Positions 36,462-50,600 of a stretch of DNA of 64,000 bases are shown piece by piece (the first letter of the stretch is position 1; each line of letters starts with the position of its first letter). The stretch spans positions 15,529,076-15,593,075 of the forward strand of contig OX387604.1 in the NCBI GenBank assembly GCA_947568835.1, in the 5' to 3' direction. A model generated the notes under the pieces. It saw nothing but the letters and a program-made list of their open reading frames with translations. It had not been told where the DNA came from and ran no database searches. Made by a program: the position numbers and the translations under genes. The DNA comes from Protonemura montana (lineage: Eukaryota > Arthropoda > Insecta > Plecoptera > Nemouridae).

Positions 36462-38204
36462 ATGCGTTGCCTGCTGCTCGCTGCCGCTGCGTTACAGCTC
36501 GTTGCGTTGCTGCACATTGCGCAGCGTGCAGCTAGCGAACATGTGCGCGAGCTCGACATCTCCGAGGGCGTCGCCGTCGGCACGCGCGTCGGCTTCATCG
36601 GAGCTGCAGGCGCCCACGACAGCGGGCCCCCGTACCTGATCGTGCCGGTTCCGGGAAGCGCAGTCGACTCGGACCTATCCATCGAACAAACCACCGGCGA
36701 GATTCGAACCAAAGTGACACTCGACAGAGAGACACGGGCGTCGTATTCTCTGGTCGCTATACCGTTGAGTGGCGAGAATGTACGAGTGATCGTTCGAGTG
36801 TTGGACGAGAATGATAACGCCCCGATGTTTCCGACTCCGGTTATGTCGATCGAATTCCCCGAAAACACACCCCGAGATGTGAAACGGACGCTTAACCCTG
36901 CAAGGGACCTGGACCTGGGAGTTTACAACACACAACGCTACCAGATCGTTTCGGGAAACTTGAACAACGCCTTCCGTCTATCCTCTCATCGGGAGCGCGA
37001 TGGCGTGCTCTATCTTGATTTGCAGATCAACGGATTTTTGGATAGAGAGACTACCGCAGGGTACAGTTTGTTGATCGAGAGTTTGGATGGGGGTAGCCCT
37101 CCGCTCAGGGGATCCATGACGGTCAATATTACAATCCAAGACGTCAATGACAACCAACCGATATTCAATCAGTCTCGGTATTTCGCAACTATTCCCGAGA
37201 ACGCGACCGTCGGCACGAGTGTCTTGCAAGTGTACGCTACAGATACGGACGCCAGTGATAACGGCCAAGTGGTCTACCTGATCAACAGGAGACAAAGTGA
37301 TAAGGAGAGGATGTTCAGGATAGACGCAGACTCGGGGTTGATTGTTGTGAATCGGCCACTGGATTTCGAGACGAAGGAGGTGCACGAGTTGGTCGTGGTG
37401 GCCAGGGATCATGGCATGCAGCCACTGGAGACAACAGCATTTGTTTCGATTAGAGTGACGGACGTGAATGACAATCAGCCGACGATAAACGTGATCTTTC
37501 TCAGTGATGACGCGACACCGAAGATTTCGGAGAGTGCCAAGCCGGGGCAGTTCGTTGCAAGAATCTCTGTCAACGATCCAGATTCGAAGACCGAATACTC
37601 GAACGTAAACGTCACACTTGAGGGCGGCGAGGGCAGATTCGGGTTGGCAACACGAGACAACATCATATACCTCGTCATTGTCTCATTGCCGTTGGACAGG
37701 GAACTCCAACCGAACTACACGCTAAGCGTGATCGCCACTGACACCGGATCACCACCACTGCACGCCTCCAGAACGTTCCAGCTCCGCGTTACCGACGTGA
37801 ACGACAATGCCCCTCAGTTTGACAAACCCGTCTATCACGCAAACGTCCTCGAAGTAGCAGACCCCGGGACTTCTGTCTTCCAAATACACGCCGTCGACCG
37901 CGACGAAGGAGACAACTCGGCTCTTGCGTATTCCATTGTGGAAACTGCCGACACTCATTCTACCTGGTTCCAGATAGATTTTCGTTCAGGACTGATAACG
38001 ACCAAGTCCCATATCGACTGTGAAACGGACCCTGTGCCTCAGTTGACAGTGTTAGCAATGGATAACGGCAAGCCTCCACTTTCTTCGTCTGCTACCGTGC
38101 TAGTGACCATCCACGACGTCAACGACAACGAGCCTATATTCGACCAGAGCTTCTACAACGCGTCCGTGGCAGAGAGTGAACCGGCAGGGAGGTGCATTTT
38201 AAAG
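36462..38204 (+). CDS. ds (DCHS): Dachsous protocadherin, first coding exon
   Basis: One open exon of 581 codons ends at a GTAAGA donor in phase 0. Residues 1-25 form a signal peptide (MRCLLLAAAALQLVALLHIA). Five complete cadherin repeats follow, each closed by a calcium-binding linker: DENDN 115-119, DVNDN 227-231, 334-338, 445-449 and 552-556. A sixth begins at about 560 and is cut at RCILK by the splice site. The LDRE and DxD/DRDEG calcium sites are intact. Dachsous-specific blocks include INRRQSDKERMFRIDADSGL, VIFLSDDATPKISESAKPGQ and VTLEGGEGRFGLATRDNIIY; these separate it from Fat and other cadherins. Human DCHS1 has the same large first coding exon ending at the same point. Dachsous on one cell binds Fat on the next, controlling planar polarity and Hippo growth signals. 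The remaining cadherin repeats, membrane segment and cytoplasmic tail lie beyond the window. Confidence 0.95.
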
Positions 38205-39371
38205 GTAAGAATCCTGACTTAGCAGCTGCTGCTCACATTTTTATTAGACAATGGTTAGATAGATGCGAGCAGCCTGTAACTCTCGCATTATCACAGTGCT
38301 GCTCACATTTCCAATAGTGCAGTTCGACAGAATTATTCCCGCTTGTTAATTACGCTTGTTTCTAGCAACCATTTAACTCCTCGCATCGTTCACCTCTTCG
38401 TATGCCTCTAACTATGCTACTAGTATTGTTCCCATGGTACGCTGCTGTAATGTTTTCGTTTTCACAGTACGTACAATTGGCCGCATGTTAATAGTGCACA
38501 GACTCAGCTAATGATTGTGTATGTTACATATTATTTTGTAAACTGGTTTAAGCAGCCCCAACTATGCAGTATGCTGATGCCTTATGCATAGCGTAGTTAA
38601 GCCACTCGTCTCGAGAACTCTCTTTGCAATGTGCATCCAATCTTCAGTCATAACGTTTCCCTAGTTTAGCTGCTGCTGCTGGTCGTTAGATCTTCGGTAG
38701 ATGTTGCTCAGTACCCAGTGCTGATGCTGTGAGCTGGAATGCGTGCATGCTATTTCTTAAAACCATTTGAGACGGTGGAAATCTCTCGTGTTCGCTGGTT
38801 TCTTTGTGCGCAATTCGTTACGCGCGGCGGCGGCGGTGGCTAGATCGCGCTTTGCGGCTTACTCTGACACGCATAATATTCACGCACAATGTTAAACGCG
38901 CGTACATGGTCGGCAATTGTTGAAGAGCAATGAGTGAACTCGAGGCATGGCGATCGTGCCTCGAGTAGATGGGTTTGATAATTTACCAATGCCAGCTTTG
39001 GAAATCCGTCTATTTGACCGAGCATTGGTAACAGTCATTTTGACTTAACCTAATGTGTACCTAAGGGATGTCCGAACGAAAGGGCCTAATGCCAAGTGAA
39101 TTGTCATTGCTATCCAGTTGGTATTTTGACACTGAGTTACCATCAATTTCCGAAAAAAATAGCAGTTCCAGTGTTTGATTACCATATAAAGCATTGTGGA
39201 ATGTAAGAGTACGAATATAGGCTATCAAATAGATGCAATGCGTCTAACAGCACGCATGGCTTGCCAGAGTGTTCGCGCCTCGAAGAATTATACACATCTT
39301 TTAGTTAAAGATCTCGCAAGCAACCATGAAGCAAGCGTGAACATGGAAACAAACCCTCTCATCCACGTATA

Positions 39372-39731
39372 ATGTATAAATTTTTGATATCATGTGATAA
39401 AAATGTGTACTTAAGACAGTTTTCCGCGAACAGTTACAGCAATTTTCATCTCATAAACCGTGAAACAGAACCATTTAACATAAATTATTGTGCAGTACCG
39501 TGTAGCGAAGACTGTGTTAAATCAACAAAGCAGTTGGCACCTTGGCTATTTGAGCAATGTGAGAGTACCACAGTCCACAATGCTCGTCAGGAGGCTTGGG
39601 TTTCAACCCCGGTACTAGAGAGAGACGAAGGTAGTCCACTTTTCTTTATGGGTGCTGACTACTATGATCTTCACACTCTCGCCAGCATCTTTGCTCTCGC
39701 CAGTATACCTCATGTTATTGCCATTCTCTGA
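39372..39731 (+). other. Unassigned 119-codon open frame inside the Dachsous intron
   Basis: It starts at a true ATG and reads NYCAVPCSEDCVKS in the middle, which faintly recalls the C-x-x-PC-x-x-DC-x-x-S start of thrombospondin type 1 repeats as in THSD7. The expected W-x-x-WS-x-C follows only loosely (APWLFEQC). No splice sites, signal peptide or second repeat support it. Chance is the simplest reading. Confidence 0.2.
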
Positions 39732-42700
39732 TACCTTCAGACGGTATTTATAAAATCAACGTGTCCTTTTGAGAAGATATTCCTTTTTGACATATTAGAT
39801 TATACCTATAATCCGCATTGATAAATCAATGGGAACCTTAAAAAGAGAGGATTCTGCCCAATTTGCGGTGGACAATTTCCCCAAATTAATGGCCTCGGAT
39901 GGACTGCCCTCGTAGATATCTCAGGATGGAAAAAGTTAGACGCCACCAGAACCCATCGAAACTACCACCACTTTTTAAGCTAGGGATCATTTCCTCTAAA
40001 ATCAATAAATCTCCGTTTTTGCTAGGAATCCTCATGCAGGGTCATTCAGGCATGTCGGTGTCACCATTCGGTCCGTTGGCTCCATTGATGCACACTTTAT
40101 TACCTAGGCATACCACCTTCATCAACAGTCCTCAACCCAACATTCGTCAACGCCTCCACACTAGTTCCATTATATTCGCAGTCCGCCGTAAAACATCCCG
40201 TGGGCTATAACGCCACGTTACCTTATGCTGTCTTGGGAAAGTACTCGTACTAGAACCAGCTGTCATCTAGCCAATGCGTTAAGCATCACATTGGATTAAA
40301 TTCTGGGTCGACAAAGTTCTCTATAACGAAGAAAACAATCAGATCAGTAGGCTCAGCGCCGTGAGAATAATGATGCTGGTAGTGGGAGCAATATATATCA
40401 TTTGCTGGCTGAACGCCGAGTTCAGAGGCACGCTGAAATACATGGTTGAATGGTACGTAGGCTCTTCTAGGTAGGTAAGTGTTGACGGTGTTGGATAATG
40501 TTGGCTATCATCTCATGCAAGGCTCTCTCCTCTCAGCTGCATGCACACAACCCATCTGACTCGGACTCCGAGAGCATAGCAGGAGACTGAGCTGGCTTTA
40601 GTGGAAATGGAAACCTCGTTACTGCGTTACTGTGCGTTACCCTGTTGCCAGATGGGTGGTGAAGCTTTGCCATTGGCTGCCAAATCATAAGAGCATTTCC
40701 ATCTACCAGAAACTTGGTATTATGATATCCTGGAAAAAGAAGCCAAGTTTTGAGTTTCACCGGTTGCTTTGGTGTCCTAACTTGCACAACAATTGAGTTG
40801 TTATAGCTTAATGGGGTTTCAGGAATTTTCAGGATATTGTCTTGAGTCAGAGAGCTTGACATCTCATGCCGACCATTCGGCTGGACTTTTCGCTAAAAAA
40901 TATTTCTCCGTCATAATTTGATGCTTCTGGTACGTTACTTACTACTCTATCAGTTTCTACGCCCATAAATATGCTAGTGACGAGTTCCATTTCAAAATAT
41001 GAAGTATTGTTGTAGTCGAAAGATCGTTTGGCTATGAAGGAAACCGACCAAAAAAATATAATTTCGCAGTAACATATTAATCTATCTGGAAAATGGAAAA
41101 CGCGAAAAGATTTTCATGAAATGGTGAATTAACAAATGTTTTATACAAAAAAAACTTACTACTTGTCTATTTGATTTGCACGGTTTCAAGGTTTCAATGC
41201 AAAGTTTAATTTATTTTCTATAAAAATGTAACTTTTGCGATGAGTGTATTGCCCTGCGTTTCTAACCGCTCTTCCGTAAAAATGGTGCAATTGCACTTCG
41301 AATGCAGTGATATCTTTCGGACTTGGTCTTGGTCTTGGACCGCCGAGTGTACGTGCAGAGCGTTCGACAGAGGTCGATGCTAAACAGTTAAAAAGAAGTA
41401 ACCGATTATCGCAAAGGAAAACTAATTCTTAGAGATGCCAAGTGAATGGGAGTGAACAGAACTTGTAATTATTTGTCAGTTTGTTGACAATACTATAATG
41501 TTTGGCTCGACAAGCTCGAGTGACCGATGTGAATAGCAGCGATCTAAAGGCGATCCACTGCTTGAAACATAGCTTGAAACTTTACGAATAGGAAACAGAA
41601 ATTGCGTTAAATACGTTTTAAATTATATCTGGATGGATGCAACAGTACTAACTCTTCTTTAAGTCAAGCTGTGAACACTCATGAACCTTAAATAGTGAGT
41701 TGGAGTAATTTTCGTGCGGCTGTCTTTTCGAATTTCGATGGGCCACCCTATAACGACCTTTGGTAACGGTCGTAATTACGAGGGCCTTACTTGAACGTTT
41801 CATGACCCAGAAGCCAGGAGGTATGAAAAAAGATGTTTTCTAATATGATACGTCATACCAATTATACACTATTAAACACCCGATTAGGAGCTATGGTACT
41901 ACAATAGTGCTCGCCAGTTTTGCTCTGCTTTTACTATTTTCCAAAAATCCATCTCCACAGAAACTGGAAAGCGAATTTGTTCAGGGTCAATGCTTTTCGT
42001 CAGACGTGAAATGCACGGTCACTAATCATTCTGCATCAATAACATAGGTGATTGACAGGTGCATCGGTGTTTACGTTCTTCACACCGCAAAGGTATGCAC
42101 AAATACACACCTAAACGCCCACACGAGCTACAACAGGAAAATTGGTTCAGCCGTCGGCTATAGTTTTCCACGCATGGAGAGGAAAAACGGAAGCTGGTGC
42201 CTGGAGCATTACCGTGGCCAGAATATCGTAGTCGATCACACAAGTATTGCCTGTTATATCGGACGAACTAGATCTAGCCAATAGCCATGATCTACCTCTG
42301 TGCTAGTACCATCACTGCTGCCTCCATACTGCAGCAGCGAGGTTGAAAGAAAATTAGCTCTGTCGTTTCTTGCTGCGGCTGTGCGAGTGGGAGCAAAAAA
42401 CTAGGTGCCTTAGCTCGGTTCTTCACTAGTGGCTTCGGCATGCATGGTCTTCTTCATCTCATCTCGATTCTTGAGCGGACGGCTGGTGCCTGTGGTGGCT
42501 ATGTTGCTAGTGGTGGTGGTGGTTCTCGAGGACTGCTGGTCTGCCGAGTGCCAACTACCAAGGAATGGTAGCAACGCTTGGCAACTCCGCCGCCGAACAA
42601 GCTCTAGACGACATGAAATATAGCGTTCCTTAGCAGCCGCGAGGCCGTTAAGCCTCTGCACTCTTCACTCTTCTCTCTCCTCTACCTCGAGTAAAATAGT

Positions 42701-45641
42701 GCACCTACCTAGATCTTACCTTCCTTCTGCTCCTTTGGCCGGCTCCTTCTGCTCTGACTCTGGCTGCTGTTGCTTACTTATGCAGCCGGAGGCAACTCGC
42801 GATTTAAAAAAAATACTTAATCGAATTCGTAGTCCTTAAACAAAGCTATGACACCTTAACCCTGACAATTTCACCGAGAGAACCTATTTAACTCTGAACA
42901 TTATTTTGACTCTGAATTTTTATTAAAATGAAATAGTACCTTCTTCAGACGTGTGCAGCTGTGATGAGATAATAATACCTATAGTCTAAAAGTAATACTG
43001 GTACTTGGTATACATCTATAGTGATGGATATCGCATCACAATGAATTCCACGTTTCATCTAGTTAGTAAAAAAGTGTCACTGGATGGCCGAGTGTCGATT
43101 GAGTGTCGAGTGACCAGTGCTGCAAAAGACGGTGCATTGCACTTGCAAGTTGAGACTGCAGCTGAGCCGGTGCATCGGGCCGAGCTGCATTCACCAGGCA
43201 CTGGCAAGCGATGTCAATGGGTGCACTGAATGTTGCAGGCAACGCGCGAATTGGTGATGGCAATAGCAATAGCAGTAGCATCCAATGCCAGCAGCAAGGT
43301 GCTGCTTTCACCACACTTCTTTCTTTTCTGCATGCTGACACCAAAGACACGGAAATGCCGTTGCCTGTTGCTAGTTACCAATTGCCACTCGCTGCTTGTA
43401 CAGACTTGGTCGCTTGATCCCGCATTCAAATCACCATGGAAGCTCAGCGCCGTAGCTTAATAACCTGAGCCTGACTAGCACCCAAGAGGGGGCACCGGCT
43501 AAATGTACTCTACAAGCTTGTCAATATTCAGCGCTCTACTGTTTCAATTAGTTTAGGCTTGCTTCAAAGGAATGCAGTTGCAATATTGAACAGTTTCAAT
43601 TGATTTAGAGATTTAGACTAGTTGCCGAAGTGAGTATAAAAGCGTCCGTAGAATGCTTTGGTATATAATACTTTTATTCAAAAACGTGTTCTTGAATTCT
43701 AGTGGTAACCTTTGGCTAAAGCGTAGGTATCTCATCGTTTTCAACTTTTCTCAGATACTTTCGGGCTGACACTGAAGAATTTTATTCCTTGAATCTCGCA
43801 GAATTTTGTAAACGTATTTTCTAGTGTTGGATGCAGACCCCTTATCGGTGATCCCTTGCCAGTGGCGTACCTCTCGGTCCATTTCCATGGCAAATTTTTC
43901 GTACGTTTGTGTATTGAAAATATTGAGACCTGTTAACGTACGAAACAGAGAGACTACCTTGATCGTCCGTACACGGCATGAGGAGTCTCAACGGCCAAAG
44001 CTCTATGAATTATAATCATATGCAAATAAGAGATCTGCGTGTGTACAAGCAGAGCTGTAGCCAACCGCGTGCTGCTAGCAAATCGTATTGCATATGATTA
44101 GCCAACTCATTCGTTATTGCACTCTTCACTAGACTGGATTCGATGCGTTTCGATGGCATGTTGATTGTTGTCCGTATAGTGAGATCGCACTTGGATCAGA
44201 CGTACTCGGAAATTGTAGTATAATCGATCAGCGGTTGAAAAACTCGACTGGAAATGCGGAAAGTGCTTCGAGGGTGCGTATTGCAGTGGTTGCAACTTCC
44301 TTTTCAATGGGACGTTAATCGGTTGACTCGGGGCTACGATCGCTGTCAGTGCAATCATAAACGCCAAACTTGTCTCGAACTCGTGGCTGGCTAAATCACA
44401 GTCACGATCGTTGGCAACGTGAACCAAGCAGTCGGCGGCAGCGGCGGTGGCGGCGGTGGCGGTCGCCCAACCGGCCGACCGGCACAGACCACTGCTGCAA
44501 GCCAATAGAATCGACACATTAGAAGGAAAATGTGATCATCTCCTTTCATCTAACTCATTCTGACACTCGGTGACTCATAACATCTCACCACCTACCTCTC
44601 TACTCGTCTTGTCAAAGCTATAAAACTCACTCTCGGTACTCGCCTGCAGTACCTTCGACTTCCAAGCTTCATATTCTGCTCTATCGTTGTCCAGTTTACT
44701 CGATCGTTATTAGCTGGTCTCATGGTTTCTCACTCCTTTCTCGCACCGAGTGGGCACGTGAGGGCATTGTGTAATGCAGCATAATATTAGCTGTGAAGAA
44801 AGTCTCGGCATTGAGTGTCGGACCGATGCACGTTGGCATTGCTAGAGTTGTCCTGCGGTGTAGTGGCTGTTCAGGTCGGGTCGGGTCCGGTCCTGTCCGG
44901 CTGTGCTCGAGCGGACCGTCCCCGGTCAAGCAGGCTACATCGGCCGGGAAGCATTTTAGACATCATTCGGACTCAGGTGCGGCCACCTCCTGGCGCCCGG
45001 CCCTGCACTCTCCGGCCTGGTCCGGCCTGGTCCGCAACGCGTAGTTCGACTATGGGTTCGACTATCGAGTAACCAGTTCCCTGGATGAAATAATGCGATG
45101 ACTGATCAAATCTGTGCTAGATGATCCTCTCCAGAGGCAGTTTACATCAATGGGTTTGCTAGTTGCTACCGGTGAACCGTGATGCTACCCAATTTCAAAA
45201 AGCGAGTACCTAAATCACTCAATTTTCGTTACGAGAAACCATAAAGAATGAATGCGAGAGAACGATCGTGGTTTCTCTAAAAGAAGATCGGTGGCGGGTT
45301 CAGTACAAAGGTCTCTTAACTAAACATAATAACATGTAACGCATCAGAAGTGAGACCGCAGTTTATGAATTATTGAACTCTAATGATTGTGTGTCGACCT
45401 CACTCTTTTTCTTTGGAGCAATGTCGCTGTCGCCGCTATCGGCTTTCTTAGAGAGTGCTTGTCATAGCAGTAGCCTGCCTGCCTTTTCCATTGCGTCTCT
45501 TGCTCTTCTTGGCCAAAGTCTCGCTCCCTTTCGGCCAGAGCTTGGCATATTTCAAGGGAACAATGCCCTTTTATGACTGCAGCGAATTCTAACATTGAAG
45601 GCTGCAACGATCGAGCATCTACTGCACAGGAATCGACCGAT

Positions 45642-45669
45642 CCGGCCGGCCGCCGGCCGCCGGCCGCCG
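45642..45669. repeat. 28-bp GC-only palindromic CCGGCC cluster
   Basis: Every base in this stretch is G or C. It consists of overlapping GGCCGGCC and GCCGCCGGCC units, so it is largely self-complementary. The flanks are ordinary AT-rich intron. Confidence 0.8.
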
Positions 45670-47555
45670 TGTACAAATACAATCATGCAATAGTTTATGA
45701 ATGCCAAGTTGAAACAGCACAACACCATTGTTATGTCAGTTAACAATGAGGATTTTCAAATACGATTTCGGAAAAATGTTCTACTGTTTGAAATAGAGTT
45801 TAGCTTTGGACTGTTGGTTGCGGATGGCGTTGGTATTGAGATCATCGTTTCTCTTTGGTTTGATATCGACTAGATTTTTGTTCCAACTTTTCCATTTTGC
45901 CAGATTTTTAATTGTTTGCTGGATTTTCATGGTTGGTCGCAAAAACTTACTCTCCTAACATCTAAGAAGAAAATTGCAAGACCTCCCCAAGATTCTTGCG
46001 TATTCTTACCCGCATGAAAGAAAATGATCGCAAATACCACTTACATTGGAGCAGAATAGAGTATCATTTGATATTTCCGATGTTGATCACTATTTTTGTT
46101 TTCATATCTTTTCATACCACTTAGCATTGAGAAAATGTATTGAAAACCATTGCCCAAGTCCCTTCTACAGAGTGCGCTACTACTGAAACACCAGGATTCC
46201 TTCACTAATTCGTGATTCATCACAAGCACTCCATTCCTACACACAAAATACCTGACTATGGCGATGAAATTTATCTAAAAAGTGTCCCGGTATTAGAAGC
46301 GTTCCATCTTCCAGCATCAGTTCCCGGATCTCTTGTGTCAAGACAACAGCTCGGCCTCAGCAATGCGTGGTCCACTGGACCATGATTGGGATTGGCCAGC
46401 TCACGAGTATCGATCTCGAAGTCTGGATGAAATAGTGAGAGGACAGCCAACCTCTTCGCCTTCACTTTTTGAGTGTCTTGGCTCTCGCGAGTTGGGCGTA
46501 TCATCTAAGCACGCACAGCCAAGCAGTCTCCCTTGCTCCTGCGCTCTAGAATAGGTTGTAGCATGCCAGTTAACTACAAGTCGAATATTTTCAACACTCT
46601 TATTTAACAATCCAAGAAACCACGAAATTAATTACAATTATCTGCTCGGGTTGAACTTGAATCTTAATAGAGTTTGCGAAAAGCGTAACACTTATTTCTC
46701 ACGTACATTGTGAAGTAGCTCCTGGAAAAGTGGCTAATCCTAAACTGGAAAATATTAATCCTGAGTTCATCGAGCTATCGAACAGATCCGATACTTTTAA
46801 AAAGAATACTTGAAATAAGAAACACGTGGATAAGAGAGACAGTTGAGTACCTGTTATCAGGGAAGAGAATTTGGTTGCTATATATTCCGGCATGGAAAGT
46901 TATTATTGACTTTTGCTAGGATGACCGCTGGTGACCTGTCGATTAGGAGGCCATTAAGACAAACAAAAAATTACACGTCGAACGTTACATGCTGTGAAAT
47001 TGTAAGACAGTTAAAGAATGTATTCGCAGAATATTTAGCCAATCAAGATGTATATTAGATTAATAGCTCCTTATCCAAATTGTGCGAAACTCAAGCTAGC
47101 TCCAATTTCTTCTCAGCATGACTACCACTCTCCATCACCCCGACGTCGCCGTCGTCATCGCCGACGTCTTCGTTCTATATAGTATTCAGTTGGGCAGAGA
47201 CATTTTCGTTCATCGGTCAGTTAATTTGGTTAATTCTCTCTTTTTATCTGTATATTTCGTTTGGTTGGCTCTGTGTAGCGCAACAAGTTTGCTCTCATGA
47301 ATGCTCCTTGCACTGTATACCAACTAGCTGACAGCTGTGAAGGTGACATGATGTTTATCTTCCATACTCTATCTCTCTCTGTTCCTCTGGTCCTCCGGTC
47401 CTCTTGCATCTTCCTTTCTCGCTCGCCACCAAAGACAGCCTCTCATGTCCATTTCATTTAATTTACTGCCTTCGATAGAAATCTAAGTTGTGAGCCAGTA
47501 GACTGGGTCCTACCTTGTACTGCCTGGCTACGCTGCCTGTGCCGGTCGTGCCAAC

Positions 47556-47616
47556 TGTACCGGCTGTACCGGCTGCAGCGGCTGCACCGGCTGCACTGGC
47601 TGCACTGGCTGCACTG
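47556..47616 (+). repeat. 9-bp tandem repeat, about 6.8 units
   Basis: Units read TGTACCGGC twice, TGCAGCGGC, TGCACCGGC and TGCACTGGC twice, then a partial copy. The 3-codon period keeps frames open on the minus strand with Ala/Gly/Thr or Cys/Ser/Arg repeats, but these are composition artefacts. Confidence 0.85.
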
Positions 47617-50600
47617 TTCAGAGGGCACTCTAGCTTCCACTTTCTGATCTCTTTTACCGCCGCTCGCTGCTGCTTCCAGGGCACCAAATGAGCAATTTCA
47701 AGTTTGCAATGTTTGCGGTCTTCGCTTGGTTGAATTGTCTGCCAGAGATCAATTCCATGAAAGCCACCGACCTCCATAATTTGATAACTTGGGACTTGAG
47801 ACGATCGGTTGTCACGATTGTTGCTGGCTGGTAGATTTCTTACATTCCTTATCATTGGCTTAGGCTTTCGAAGACTTGGCAGATGCAGTCGACGTCAGCG
47901 ACATCTCCTTGCGTCAAAGCCGATGCTCTTGTCAATAATAGTATTTTCTTGAGATCTCGGAAGATTTTTCGATAGCATACCAAAGCGCCGAGCTAAACAC
48001 GCGTTTTACGAACGAACATTATTGCAATTTGGAATTTTGAAGTGATTGCACGCTATGTGATACAAACTCTACTTCACAATGCTATTTCGCTTGCCCAAAA
48101 TATCCTTTCTGGACCGTGCAGTGTTCGGTTTACACGATTTTAAACAAGTGTTCTATAATTCAACTGCGTTCAATGGCACAATCACGGTTACTTTTCGTTT
48201 TCACGCTGACCACTCAAAAATGTCTTGATAACAGGCATGCTAGAAGACAATGTTTTCGCTAGATGTGCCAGAAGTCACTGAAAGTAAAAATTTTACGCCA
48301 ATGCTAGCTCATGGCAATAGGATTAGCAGGTCTGATCCAAGCGATCGATGTAAGAACTCTGATGATATTGCCCATTCACATCGCTACGGCATAGTCAGTA
48401 AGTGACAGTTAAGTCTAATAACTCCCCGTACACCTACATCAGGAGTCAAAACATCTCATTATTTTACCACCCCTCGTCCGCTTGGACTCCCCTCGACACA
48501 AATAACAACGGGTGGCATATAACAAGCGAACTACGTGAAAATTTGCAAGATTTGTTATGAGCTTTTCCACATCAGTGTACTTTCGTCAAGATGAGTGCCC
48601 CATCAGTCACATTTCCTTGTCACTCGTCATGACTTGTAAACTTCGCAGCAGTTATTCCATTTCATCAGATCCACGATGTGGTTAACTTATTGCAGGAAAC
48701 TGCAATACTATAATACATATAGTGGAAACTGGAAGTATCATGCCTACCGCGAATTGCAATCGGTATAAGCCACTGCCAGCCTAGCTAACTATCCGCTTAC
48801 CATCGAGGACAGCTAAACGTCTGCTCCCTAGCCTGTGACCGAGCTGCTAACGATTCCATACCCAGAGTAATTTCTTCGCGGCTAATGTTTTCCTCAGCAG
48901 TCGGCCGTCCGCCTTAACGATCTTTCTCCCCGTCATCAAACTATGATCAGAGAGCAGAGCCCATCATCGCGTCTCCGGTCTCGCAAGATAGTTGCAGCAA
49001 GACACTAGAAGAATTGTAAGCCACAAGCACGAATATACCTACTGTGGCACTAATTTCTAGCGTTCCTCGGCGAAGACTAAGAGAGAGCACCCATTGGTTT
49101 AACTTGACGCCATTAAAACAGAAAGGATGGACCGTGAGCCAGTGCTTCAGGTCACCTCACTAAAATAATCATCCCCGTTTTTATAACCACCGACCAATTC
49201 AAATAATGATCATTCAGTGGAGAGTGGAGATAGATTTCTTGCGCTCAGCTCGGCCAATGATAATAATATAGCTGGCGTTGTCATTCCTGGTAGTGGGTAC
49301 CTACATGTCTTGCTTGGTCTGACCATGTGCACGCTACATCGAAACTCGCTAAGGTTGCCACACACTTTGAGTTTTACACTCCACAATCTATCGGCCATTT
49401 TGTTTCTGTCGTCCAACCCTAGTGTACTGTGGGTTTTTTACCTCTTTTGCTTCAGAAATGTCTCCCTATGAGGCCGAACAAAGGTGTAATTTGTATGATA
49501 GCAACGGCTAATGTTTCGTATTGGTGTGATAGATACTTCTGGGCATATCGTTTTTTTACTGGAAAAAGCGGCTCCTTCACCAAATAGATGCAGCGTGATT
49601 TTCCCTGACTCCGTTTGCGTTTCGTCAGCTTATGGAAAACTTAGTTTGTGAATAATGAATGGACCTTGTAGTTTTTTCTTTAACTATTAGCTATTGATCA
49701 ATTTCATACTAACTAGTTACAGCCAAAAGGCATTGGCTAACAGCTGTTCATCATTTGTTAGAAAATGTACTATAAGTTCTTGACTTTAAACCAATATACT
49801 TATTATGTATGTGACTATTTCCAAATTAGGAGACATGCTGGAGGTTTTTTATTAGTGTTCAGCATTTCCTTTCGCCTCGTGATTATAAAGCTCTTGCCTA
49901 TTCGTAGTTCATCAGCAAAATCAACGTGTAGTTCCGTACTTCGGGAGGGGCACCACAAGCCGAGCGCCTCTTGGTGTTTTTCGTCAAGGCGTCGGATCAG
50001 GATTCCCCTCCGTCCTCTTCCAGTTCGGGCTAGATTGATCATCACCCTCATTATCTCACTGTCATTCACTATGGCGCCAAGACCAAACGCGAGCTAACCA
50101 AAGCGAGCTCACCAAAATGATCAGTCACATGATTCGTGTTAGTCACAATAAGTGCCCCATCCCAAATCAAGCGTTCAAGGGTGCCATTCATTTGAAATTC
50201 TGGAATTGAAATGCCTTCCCCTGTCCTCAGAAGTTCGTGGATCGTCGGGTCCTCCGGTCCACCAAGCCGAAAAGCTCTCTTAGAACCGAGCGTGATCTTG
50301 CAATTAGTTAAAGGCGTTACCAGCCTTGCTTCATATTAATTTACATCCCGACCATTCGAATTATTACCTTTATTTTCTGTCAGATCTAGTGAGAACGGCT
50401 TTGTGTATAATAACTTGAATACCGGCGAATATCGTTAGTATATTCGTTATCTCTGATCGCCGAGTCAAAAAAAGGTTCTCATTCTCACTATATATGTTGA
50501 TAGTGTTAATCATTTTTCACCCCCCCCCCCACTCCCCCCCCCCTGCTCACCGATATTTCTGCCCTCAAAAATCGATGAACGAAGTTTCTTAGCTGATAAG

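Larger units (their letters stand above)
38205..49999. other. Probable Dachsous intron 1, first half
   Basis: It begins with the GTAAGA donor of the Dachsous exon. I find no further cadherin exon: no DxNDN or LDRE block occurs in any frame. The longest frames (39372-39731, 40533-40862, 44107-44517) have no family I can name. GC-richer patches occur at 38.82 kb, 44.4-44.5 kb, 44.86-45.05 kb and 45.63-45.67 kb, the last two with short duplicated blocks such as CCGGCCTGGT twice near 45020. Simple repeats are listed separately. Confidence 0.5.

Noticed and set aside
40533..40862. 109-codon minus frame with a true ATG
   Set aside because: Kept out of the gene list because no family, splice signal or codon pattern supports it. 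RNA data would be needed to reconsider.
44107..44517. 136-codon minus frame with an alanine-rich start resembling a signal peptide
   Set aside because: It starts at GTG instead of ATG, the alanine run comes from a GGCGGT/GGCGGC repeat, and no splice or family evidence supports it.
47458..47640. Cys-Ser-Arg repeat protein on the minus strand
   Set aside because: It is a direct product of the 9-bp tandem repeat and lacks any flanking coding signal.
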